Assembly (NCBI GenBank): GCA_902516425.1
Contig: CABXYE010000002.1
Location: forward strand, 1-64,000
Length of the DNA stretch: 64,000 nt
From: an uncultured Pelagibacteraceae bacterium
GTDB lineage: Bacteria; Pseudomonadota; Alphaproteobacteria; Pelagibacterales; Pelagibacteraceae
Direction: 5' to 3'
How positions within the stretch are numbered: the first letter of the stretch is position 1; each line of letters begins with the position of its first letter. The notes under the pieces were generated by a model. It was not told where the DNA came from, did no database searches, and saw only the letters and a program-made list of their open reading frames with translations. The translations under genes were made by a program, and so were the position numbers. Below are positions 1 to 8,590 of the stretch, one piece after another.

Positions 1-390
1 ATTATTTCTCGACACCCTTTTCCTGGGCCTGGACTAGCAATAAGAATGCCTGGAATTATTACAAAAGATAAAATAAATATTTTAAAAGAAGCTGATCACT
101 ATTTTATTCAAGCTTTGAGAGATAATAATTTATATCATAAAATTTGGCAAGCTTATGCTGCATTACTTCCAGTGAAAACAGTTGGAGTAATGGGTGATAA
201 TAGAACTTATGAATATCTATGTTTGCTTAGAGCAATAACCTCTGAGGATGGTATGACTGCAGATTTTTATGAATTTAAAAAATCATTTATACAAGAAATT
301 TCAAATAAAATAGTGAATAGTATTAGAGGGATTAATAGAGTAGTTTACGACATAACTTCAAAACCACCGAGTACAATTGAATTAGAGTAA
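1..390 (+). CDS. guaA: GMP synthase (glutamine-hydrolysing), C-terminal part, truncated by window start
   Basis: Frame open from base 1: [15 protein letters not shown]...[27 protein letters not shown]...[17 protein letters not shown], typical GuaA C-terminus. Confidence 0.95.
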   Translation: MISRHPFPGPGLAIRMPGIITKDKINILKEADHYFIQALRDNNLYHKIWQAYAALLPVKTVGVMGDNRTYEYLCLLRAITSEDGMTADFYEFKKSFIQEISNKIVNSIRGINRVVYDITSKPPSTIELE

Positions 391-1170
391 ATGAATAAAA
401 AGATAAAAAAAATTCTTAATAAAAAGAATAAATCAAAAATTATTTGTCTAACAGCATACTCAAAAAATGTTGCCTCCATTTTGGATAAACATTGTGATTT
501 AGTATTGGTTGGAGATTCATTGGGATCAGTTTTGTATAACTTTAAAAGCACTAAACAAGTAACTTTGGAAACTATGATTAATCACTCCAAAAGTGTCAGA
601 CTTGGTATCAAGAAATCATTAATGGTCGTTGATATGCCATATAATACATATCGAAATCCAAGTGAGGCCCTGAAGAATTCAAGGCTAGTTATGAAAGAAA
701 CGAAATGTGATGCTGTCAAATTAGAGGGAGGAAAAAAAATAATTCCCATGGTCAAAAGATTGGTAAAAAATAAAATACCAGTGATGGGGCATGTTGGAAT
801 ATTACCTCAGACAGATAAAAAATTTATCTTTAAAGGAAAGAAACTTTGGGAAAGTAAGAGGTTATTAAATGATACTAAACTTTTAGAAAATGCTGGAGTT
901 TTTTCAATTGTGTTAGAATGTGTAGAAACAAATTTATCAAAGAAAATTTCTAATCATATTAATATCCCAACAATAGGAATTGGTTCCTCAGTTAATTGTG
1001 ATGGTCAAGTTTTAGTAATTGATGATTTAATTGGTTTAAGTCAAAGTAAATTAAAATTTGTAAAAAAATTTGTTGATATTACCAAGACAATTGAAATCGG
1101 GGTAAAAAAATATAAATCAGAGGTATTAAATAAACAGTTTCCAAAAGCTAAACATTCTTTTTTAAAATGA
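391..1170 (+). CDS. panB: 3-methyl-2-oxobutanoate hydroxymethyltransferase
   Basis: ITAYD-like LTAYSKNVASILD, LVGDSLGSVLYNF, VKLEGG, PVMGHVGILPQ, IGIGSS motifs of PanB. Confidence 0.93.
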   Translation: MNKKIKKILNKKNKSKIICLTAYSKNVASILDKHCDLVLVGDSLGSVLYNFKSTKQVTLETMINHSKSVRLGIKKSLMVVDMPYNTYRNPSEALKNSRLVMKETKCDAVKLEGGKKIIPMVKRLVKNKIPVMGHVGILPQTDKKFIFKGKKLWESKRLLNDTKLLENAGVFSIVLECVETNLSKKISNHINIPTIGIGSSVNCDGQVLVIDDLIGLSQSKLKFVKKFVDITKTIEIGVKKYKSEVLNKQFPKAKHSFLK

Positions 1171-1910
1171 AACTGAATAAGATAGAGCCAAAATTTTTAA
1201 AAAACAAAAATTTAAGAATAGGTTTAATTACTCTTGCAAGTGATTTTAGGATTGAAAAAGACTTTAATAATATAATCCATGGAAAGAATATAGATTTATA
1301 TTGCAATAGAATAAATTGTTATAACCCGCTTACAAATGAGACATTAAAAAAAATGGCAGACGATATTCCAGAAGTTACGAAAAATATCCTGCCAGATCAG
1401 GAATTAGATTGTGTGGCATATGGATGTACATCAGGAACTATTGCTTCAGGTTATCAATCAATTGTTGAAAAAGTAAATATAGCTAAACCTAATACAAAAG
1501 TTACAACTCCAATTACATCTGCAATTAATGCCCTTAAATTACTTAAGATAAATAAGGTGTCAATATTTACACCTTATACCGATGAAATTAACCAATCAGT
1601 CATTAATTATTTTAAAAATGAAAAAGTGGAAATTCATGAATTATCTTATTTTGATATAGCTTCCGATTTAGATATAGGTAAAGTTGATCCACAATATTTA
1701 TTTGATGTTTTATGTAAGCAAGATGTTTCAAAAAGTGATGCTTTATTTGTTTCATGCACAGCTTTACCAGTATTGTCAATTATTAAAGATTTAGAAAAGA
1801 AAATTGGAAAGATAGTTTTATCAAGTAATCAGACATTAATATGGGATACACTTAAACAGATAAACTATAATAACAAAGTTGAAGGTTATGGAGAATTGTT
1901 TAACACATAG
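1167..1910 (+). CDS. Asp/Glu racemase superfamily protein, EutA/maleate isomerase/arylmalonate decarboxylase-like
   Basis: Two Cys motifs (VAYGCTSGT, FVSCTALP); RIGLITLASDFRIEKDF N-terminus; overlaps panB and precedes an M24 hydrolase. Confidence 0.75.
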   Translation: MKLNKIEPKFLKNKNLRIGLITLASDFRIEKDFNNIIHGKNIDLYCNRINCYNPLTNETLKKMADDIPEVTKNILPDQELDCVAYGCTSGTIASGYQSIVEKVNIAKPNTKVTTPITSAINALKLLKINKVSIFTPYTDEINQSVINYFKNEKVEIHELSYFDIASDLDIGKVDPQYLFDVLCKQDVSKSDALFVSCTALPVLSIIKDLEKKIGKIVLSSNQTLIWDTLKQINYNNKVEGYGELFNT

Positions 1911-1912
1911 TT

Positions 1913-3082
1913 ATGCTTTTTAGTAAAGAGGAATATCAACAAAGACTTTCTAAAGTTAAAAAGATGATGAAAGAAAAAGGTATAGAACTTTTGATTTCTC
2001 ACGATACAAACAATATGAACTACTTGACTGGTTATGATGCTTGGTCTTTTTATTATGCCCAATGTGTAATAATACACGCTAATGCTGATGAGCCAATTTG
2101 CTTTGTTAGAGAACAAGATGCTGGAGGCGCTTATATAAAAACTTATCTTAAAAAAGAGAATATTATTGTTTACGATGAGCATTATATTCATACATGGCCC
2201 AAACATCCTTACGACTATTTAGTAAAAATAATTAAAGATAACAAATGGGATAAGTTATCAATTGGATTGGAAATGGATGCCCATTATTTCACAGCATTTT
2301 GCTATGAAAAAATAAAACAAGGATTACCCAATGCAAAAATAAAAGATTCTGAAAGATTAGTTAATTGGACAAGATTAGTTAAATCTGATGCAGAAATAGG
2401 TTATATGAAATCTGCTGCAAAGATTTCAGAAGTTGGAATGAAGAAAGCTTTCGATGTTATTAAACCAGGAGTCAGACAATGTGATGCTGTTGGTGAAATA
2501 CAAAAAGCACTTTTTTGCGGAACTTCAGAATATGGTGGAGAATACTCCAGTATTGCTACTCTTTTACCTACTGGTGAAGGAACTTCAGCGTCACATTTGA
2601 CTGCTACGCAAGATAAATTTGTTGAGGGTGAGGCCACAATTATTGAATTATCAGGTGTCTATAAAAGATATCATGCTCCGATGGCTCGAACCGTTTTGTT
2701 AGGAAAGCCTGATCAACTAAAAATTGATACAATGAAAAAAACAATAGAGGCACTTCAAGCAGGAATAGATGCAACAAAACCAGGAAATAGAGTTGATGAT
2801 GTTGCACAAGCTTTTTGGAAAATTTTAGATAAATATGGAATAGAAAAAAAGTCTAGAACAGGTTATTCAATTGGGATTGGTTATCCTCCTGACTGGGGAG
2901 AACATACACTCAATATATATAAGGGAGATATGACACTTTTAGAACCAAATATTTGTTTTCATATGATTGCTGTAATGCAATTTGGAGATTGGGGGGTTGA
3001 AGCTTCCGAAGCAATAAGAGTTACAAATAAAGGAGCTGAGCTATTTTGTAATTTTTCAAAAGAGCTTTTTATTAAAAATTAG
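1913..3082 (+). CDS. M24 family metallopeptidase/ectoine hydrolase-like (EutD/DoeA-type)
   Basis: Creatinase/aminopeptidase fold protein of 389 aa: YLTGYDAWSFY, SDAEIGYMKSAAKISE, GWGVEASEAI-like C-terminus. Confidence 0.8.
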   Translation: MLFSKEEYQQRLSKVKKMMKEKGIELLISHDTNNMNYLTGYDAWSFYYAQCVIIHANADEPICFVREQDAGGAYIKTYLKKENIIVYDEHYIHTWPKHPYDYLVKIIKDNKWDKLSIGLEMDAHYFTAFCYEKIKQGLPNAKIKDSERLVNWTRLVKSDAEIGYMKSAAKISEVGMKKAFDVIKPGVRQCDAVGEIQKALFCGTSEYGGEYSSIATLLPTGEGTSASHLTATQDKFVEGEATIIELSGVYKRYHAPMARTVLLGKPDQLKIDTMKKTIEALQAGIDATKPGNRVDDVAQAFWKILDKYGIEKKSRTGYSIGIGYPPDWGEHTLNIYKGDMTLLEPNICFHMIAVMQFGDWGVEASEAIRVTNKGAELFCNFSKELFIKN

Positions 3083-3310
3083 CTTTTGTATTTCAATACT
3101 TATTTTCTCTCAATTAACCAACATTAATTTTCCAGCTTGCTCAGATATGATTAACTCTTTTTCATTTATAAATGACATTGGTCATGGACTATTTAAGTTT
3201 GTTATTTTTTAAAAATGTACTCATTTGTATTAACCTTAGAATAGACTAATAAAAAAATAATAAATAAGAAAAAAATATTTTTAAAAATCTTAAGTTCTTT
3301 TAAAAGCATA

Positions 3311-3871
3311 TTAAATCTTTTGATCGCTAATTAATCTTTTTATTATTGGTATCATTTTTTTTGCTGCCTTCATGGTAGGATATATTTTTTGTGCTTCTTG
3401 ATAGCTTCTTAAGGCTGCTTTATAGTTTTTTAGTTCTATCTGATTTAAGCCAAAACCCAATAATGCTCCATAGTGTCGTGGTTCGAGTTGAAGTACTTTT
3501 TCTATGTCTCTAATTGAATCTTCATATTTACCAGAAAGATAAAACGCTGTTGCACGTTTATTCCATGCCTCAGCCCAACTTGAATCTATTGAAATAATTA
3601 ATGAAAAAATCTCAATTGCCTTTATAAAATCTTTCTTAATTATTAGAAGTTCTCCTTGTGCCAACATATCTGTTAATCTAAAACCTTTTCTATCGTTTGA
3701 TGGATGAGTGGACCAAATTTTCCAAATTTTTTTTTCTATATATAAAGCACTATTATGGTCATTAGTTTTGAGTTGATCAAAAAGACTATCTAATTCAACA
3801 TTCTTTTCCATAGCAAAAATATTATTTAAAAAAAAGAAATTTATGATTATTACGAAAATTATTTTATTCAT
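3311..3871 (-). CDS. Exported tetratricopeptide-repeat protein
   Basis: N-terminal signal sequence MNKIIFVIIINFFFLNNIFA; TPR-like repeats (AWNKRATAFYLSGKYEDSIRDIEKVLQLEPRHYGALLGFG). Confidence 0.8.
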   Translation of the reverse strand: MNKIIFVIIINFFFLNNIFAMEKNVELDSLFDQLKTNDHNSALYIEKKIWKIWSTHPSNDRKGFRLTDMLAQGELLIIKKDFIKAIEIFSLIISIDSSWAEAWNKRATAFYLSGKYEDSIRDIEKVLQLEPRHYGALLGFGLNQIELKNYKAALRSYQEAQKIYPTMKAAKKMIPIIKRLISDQKI

Positions 3872-4100
3872 CTAGTTTAATCATAGATAATTAAAATTAT
3901 TTGACTATCTTATTTTTAAAATATTTTAAAACAATTAAATCAACTTTTAAGTTTATTTTAGACTTACTATTATTACCTTGAAATCGTTTTATTCAATTAG
4001 ATCAATAATATTTAGCTAATCGAGGAGTTAAAATAGTATTAATAAGACTTGAAATTAATTCATGCAAATGTTTTAAATTGAAATATTCTATTAAAAAATT

Positions 4101-5186
4101 ATGAGTATCAAAGAATTTGTGAAATTTGATAAAGTTGACAAAAGTTATGATGGTGAGGTTCTCGTAGTTAAAAACCTTAATCTTGATATTTCTAAAGGTG
4201 AATTTTTAACAATGCTAGGACCTTCAGGGTCAGGTAAGACAACATGTTTAATGATGTTGGCTGGTTTTGAAACACCAACTAATGGAGAAATATATCTTGA
4301 AGGTCAGCCTATAAGCAACATTCCACCTAACAAAAGAGGTATTGGAATGGTTTTTCAAAATTATGCATTATTCCCTCACATGACCGTAAAAGAAAACTTA
4401 ATGTTTCCACTAGAGGTAAGAAAAGTAGAAGCAAATGAAATAGAAAAAAAGGTTAAAACAGCTTTAGACATGGTTGAATTAGGTGAGTTTGGTAATCGAA
4501 TGCCTTTACAATTGTCAGGAGGTCAACAACAGCGAGTTGCTCTTGCTAGAGCCCTAGTGTTTGAACCTAGACTGGTTCTAATGGATGAGCCATTGGGCGC
4601 TTTGGATAAAAATTTAAGAGAACAAATGCAATATGAAATTAAACATATTCATGAGAATATTGGCATCACAGTTGTTTATGTGACACATGATCAAAGTGAG
4701 GCATTAACAATGTCCAATAGAATAGCAGTATTTAACGAGGGAAAAATTCAACAAATATCATCGCCAGATGTTTTATACGAAAAACCTAATAGCTCATTTG
4801 TCGCTCAGTTTATAGGAGAAAATAATCAGCTCAATGGAAAGGTTACTTCGATTAATGGTGAAACATGCGTAGTTGAAACAGATACAGGAGAAAATATTAA
4901 TGCATTAAAAATAAATATTAATAAAGTAGGAGATAATTCTTTAATATCACTAAGACCTGAAAGAGTTTACATAAATTCTAAGGAAAAGTTTGATAATAAT
5001 TTTGATGCAGTAGTAAAAGAATTAATTTATTTAGGTGACCATATAAGGACAAGATTGGAAATTTGTGGCAATGATCAATTTATTGTTAAAGTACCAAATT
5101 CGCACATAGGCCTAAAATTGTCGGAAGGCAGTTCAGTAAAACTGTCATGGAAAACTGAGGATTCTAGAGCATTAGAAGCAAGGTAA
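4101..5186 (+). CDS. potA: Polyamine-type ABC transporter ATP-binding protein (PotA-like)
   Basis: Walker A GPSGSGKTT, LSGGQQQRVALARAL, LMDEPLGALD, TOBE-like C-terminus. Confidence 0.9.
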   Translation: MSIKEFVKFDKVDKSYDGEVLVVKNLNLDISKGEFLTMLGPSGSGKTTCLMMLAGFETPTNGEIYLEGQPISNIPPNKRGIGMVFQNYALFPHMTVKENLMFPLEVRKVEANEIEKKVKTALDMVELGEFGNRMPLQLSGGQQQRVALARALVFEPRLVLMDEPLGALDKNLREQMQYEIKHIHENIGITVVYVTHDQSEALTMSNRIAVFNEGKIQQISSPDVLYEKPNSSFVAQFIGENNQLNGKVTSINGETCVVETDTGENINALKININKVGDNSLISLRPERVYINSKEKFDNNFDAVVKELIYLGDHIRTRLEICGNDQFIVKVPNSHIGLKLSEGSSVKLSWKTEDSRALEAR

Positions 5187-5291
5187 CTTTATTAAATAAA
5201 TCAATTTCAAAAAAAAAGGTTTTGTAGTCAGCAGTTAGATATGGTTTAATATCTTTATAAAAACTTAAGTTTAACAAAAACGAGGAGAAAT

Positions 5292-6341
5292 ATGATTAAG
5301 AAAATAAAAATAGCTTTCTTTTCATTGTTGTCTTTAGCGGTGGTATCTTCTGCATATGCAGATCTTACTTTTGTATCTTGGGGTGGAGCTTATACTGCTG
5401 CACAACAAAAAGGTTATATCAACAATTGGAGTGGGAAAGTAAACGTTGAGAACTACAACGGTGGTTTAGGAGAAGTTAAGGCACAAGTTGAGTCTGGCAA
5501 TGTAACTTGGGACGTAGTAGATATCCTACCTGACCAAGGAGTTACAGGATGTGACGAAGGTTTATTCGTCAAGTTAGATCAAAGCGAGTTCATAGATGAT
5601 ATGATCGCAGGTCCTGTATCTGAGTGTGTTGCACCTCAAATTTTTTGGGCATACACAGCATTTTATAGCAAAAGCGCGTTTCCTGGAAAAAAACCAAAAA
5701 CAATCAAAGATTTCTTTGATGTTAAGAAGTTCCCTGGAAAAAGAGCTATTCATACTTGGGCTAATGCTACAATCGAGATGGCTTTAGTTGCTGATGGTGT
5801 AAAAAAAAAAGATGTATATAAAGTTATGAGTACTCAAGAGGGTATCGATAGAGCATTTGCTAAACTTGATACAATTAAAGATCATGTAATCTTTTGGTCT
5901 GCTGGTGCGAAACCTTTGGAAATGATATCAAGTGGTGAAGCTGTAATGGCATTAGCATACAATGGAAGAATTGGAGCTGCCATTTTAACGGATGGAAAAG
6001 ATTTTGATTACATCTGGGATGCTACTGTTCTTGAACAAGAATATTTAGCAATTCCAAGAGGATCTAAAAACGAGGCTGAAGCAAGAAAATTTGTGGCTTA
6101 TGCTTCATCTCCTGAGTCTCTTGCTGGTGTAACAAAACACATTACTTATGCTCCTATGAGAAAATCTGCCCTTAAAGTTGTGCAAAAGGGTGAGCCATGG
6201 TTCCATAACGGTGTAGATGTATTACCTCACGTACCAACTAGCAAAAAAATCATTAAAAAAGCAATTATCGCTGATCCAATGTGGTGGGCTGATAATGGAG
6301 CTGAAGTTAGTGAAAGATTTGGAGCGTGGAAAGGTAACTAA
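5292..6341 (+). CDS. Extracellular solute-binding protein (PotD/spermidine-putrescine type)
   Basis: Signal peptide; LTFVSWGGAYTAAQQKGYI; in operon with PotA-like ATPase. Confidence 0.88.
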   Translation: MIKKIKIAFFSLLSLAVVSSAYADLTFVSWGGAYTAAQQKGYINNWSGKVNVENYNGGLGEVKAQVESGNVTWDVVDILPDQGVTGCDEGLFVKLDQSEFIDDMIAGPVSECVAPQIFWAYTAFYSKSAFPGKKPKTIKDFFDVKKFPGKRAIHTWANATIEMALVADGVKKKDVYKVMSTQEGIDRAFAKLDTIKDHVIFWSAGAKPLEMISSGEAVMALAYNGRIGAAILTDGKDFDYIWDATVLEQEYLAIPRGSKNEAEARKFVAYASSPESLAGVTKHITYAPMRKSALKVVQKGEPWFHNGVDVLPHVPTSKKIIKKAIIADPMWWADNGAEVSERFGAWKGN

Positions 6342-6371
6342 TTAATTAGTTATTTTTCATCAATTTAAAAA

Positions 6372-6399
6372 GGCGAGATGTTGATCTCGCCTTTTTTTT
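6372..6399. terminator. Perfect 8-bp GC-rich stem-loop followed by T7, between solute-binding and permease genes
   Basis: GGCGAGAT-GTTG-ATCTCGCC then TTTTTTT; preceded by A-run so could act on both strands. Confidence 0.88.
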
Positions 6400-6417
6400 A
6401 TTTTAAATTACTTAAAT

Positions 6418-7677
6418 ATGAGTGAAATAACAAATTCTGGAATTTTAACCACTGACGGTATTCCACTTAAAGAAAGTTTAAAAAAAGCAGAGAGGAAGAA
6501 TAAAATTAGAGCTCTATTATTAGTAGCACCATTATTACTATTTATTTTTTTTACTTTTGTAATGCCAATAGGAAGCATGCTTACGAGAAGCACAGATGAT
6601 AGCTATATAAACAACGTATTTCCTAAGACATTTAAGGTTTATCAAAAATGGGATAGGGTTGGCTTACCTTCAGAAGAGATTTATGCCACCATGTTTCTCG
6701 AGGTAAAGCAAGCTTCTGGATTTGAAATAGGTAAGGCAAGTACTCGAATGAATTATGCTAAATCTGGTTGGAAAAGCATGATTAAAAAATCAAAAAGAAA
6801 ATTTAAAAAAATAAGTGAAAATGATGGTCCTTTTAAAGATAAAATGATTGAAGTCGATAAAAAATGGGGGGACCCAGAGTATTGGCTTGCGCTTGGCGTT
6901 ATGGTTGATCCAACTACTTATGAGTATTATCTTAATTCTTTTGATAAAAAATATGACTCTGAAAAAAACATCATTGATCAGCCAGAGGAAAGAAGAATAT
7001 ATACAAAGACATGGATAAAAACATTCAAAGTGAGTATTCTTGTAACATTCTTTTGTTTGATGTTGGGGTATCCAATCTCATACTTGTTAGCTACTCTACC
7101 ATTAAAATACAGTAACTTGTTGATGATATGTGTTTTATTGCCCTTTTGGACCTCGCTACTTGTTAGAATAGTTGTTTGGATGGTTATTTTGCAACAAAAA
7201 GGAGTTTTTAATAATTTTATGGTTATATCTGGTTTAATCGCAGACGAAAATCGATGGCAATTAATGTACAATCAGACAGGCACTATAATAGTAATGACAC
7301 AAATTCTTCTACCGTTTATGGTTTTGCCTCTTTACAGTGTTATGAAAACTATTTCACCAAATTATATGAGAGCAGCACTTAATTTAGGAGCTTCACCCTT
7401 ACATGCATTTTGGAAAATTTATATGCCAAATTCAGTTCCAGGCATTAGTGCAGGCGGAATGTTAGTATTCGTTATTGCAATTGGATATTTTATTACTCCG
7501 GAATTGGTAGGTGGTAAAGATGGTCAAATGATAGGAAATTGGATAGGTTATCATCTAAAAACTACTTTAAATTGGGGTCTTTCAGCAGCTCTTGGAGGAA
7601 TTCTTTTAGTAATAATGACCGTGCTTTATTGGATTTACAATAAATTAGTTGGAATTGAAAATATTAAACTTGGATAA
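6418..7677 (+). CDS. Polyamine-type ABC transporter permease (PotB-like)
   Basis: Multi-TM; long periplasmic insert after first TM; EAA-like loop NLGASPLHAFWKIYMPNSVPG. Confidence 0.88.
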   Translation: MSEITNSGILTTDGIPLKESLKKAERKNKIRALLLVAPLLLFIFFTFVMPIGSMLTRSTDDSYINNVFPKTFKVYQKWDRVGLPSEEIYATMFLEVKQASGFEIGKASTRMNYAKSGWKSMIKKSKRKFKKISENDGPFKDKMIEVDKKWGDPEYWLALGVMVDPTTYEYYLNSFDKKYDSEKNIIDQPEERRIYTKTWIKTFKVSILVTFFCLMLGYPISYLLATLPLKYSNLLMICVLLPFWTSLLVRIVVWMVILQQKGVFNNFMVISGLIADENRWQLMYNQTGTIIVMTQILLPFMVLPLYSVMKTISPNYMRAALNLGASPLHAFWKIYMPNSVPGISAGGMLVFVIAIGYFITPELVGGKDGQMIGNWIGYHLKTTLNWGLSAALGGILLVIMTVLYWIYNKLVGIENIKLG

Positions 7678-7680
7678 AAC

Positions 7681-8562
7681 GTGAATTTACCTAAATACGC
7701 AACAACAGGTCAAAGAATAGGCTACTACTCATTTATGACTTATTGTGGTTTAGTTTTTTTCTTTTTGATCGCTCCAATATTTATTGTTTTACCTCTATCT
7801 TTTAGCTCTTCATCTTTTTTTGAATTCACCCCAGAGTTTATGAGGTTTGAACCTGAGGCTTATTCACTAAAATGGTACAAGCAAATGTTAGGCATTTGTG
7901 GAGTAGATGTGACAACTGTTTGTACTAATAAATGGATGCTTGGTGTCAGGAATAGTTTTATCGTTGGAATCGCTTCAACAATTCTAGCAACAAGTCTAGG
8001 AACTATTGCAGCTTTAGGATTAAGTAGACCTCACATGCCTTTCAAAGCTTTGATTATGGCAATTTTGATATCACCAATGATTGTCCCTTTAATTATTACT
8101 GCAGCGGGAATGTTTTTTTTCTATTCGCAATTAGGTTTAACACATACATTCACGGGTTTAATTCTTGCACATACTGCTTTAGGAACTCCTTTTGTGGTAA
8201 TTACAGTAACAGCCACATTAACTGGATTTGATACAAATTTAATAAGAGCGTCGCAAAGTTTAGGCGCCGATACATTAAGAACTTTCTTTAAAGTTATAAT
8301 GCCATTAATCCTACCTGGGGTAATTTCTGGAGCTTTGTTTGCATTCATAACGTCATTTGATGAGGTTGTAGTTGTTCTTTTTATAGGTAGCGTTGAACAA
8401 ATAACTATACCAAAACAAATGTGGGCAGGATTGAGACAGGAAATAAGTCCAGTAATTTTATCAATGGCGACCTGCTTAGTTCTATTATCAATTGCATTGT
8501 TGACAACAGTGGAGCTTTTGAGAAGAAGAAGTGAGAGGTTAAGGGGAATTAAATCTCAATAA
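7681..8562 (+). CDS. Polyamine-type ABC transporter permease (PotC-like)
   Basis: Multi-TM; EAA loop SLGADTLRTFFKVIMPLILPGV; GTG start directly after the first permease. Confidence 0.9.
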   Translation: MNLPKYATTGQRIGYYSFMTYCGLVFFFLIAPIFIVLPLSFSSSSFFEFTPEFMRFEPEAYSLKWYKQMLGICGVDVTTVCTNKWMLGVRNSFIVGIASTILATSLGTIAALGLSRPHMPFKALIMAILISPMIVPLIITAAGMFFFYSQLGLTHTFTGLILAHTALGTPFVVITVTATLTGFDTNLIRASQSLGADTLRTFFKVIMPLILPGVISGALFAFITSFDEVVVVLFIGSVEQITIPKQMWAGLRQEISPVILSMATCLVLLSIALLTTVELLRRRSERLRGIKSQ

Positions 8563-8590
8563 AAATATCATTTATAATTTTTCAAAACAT

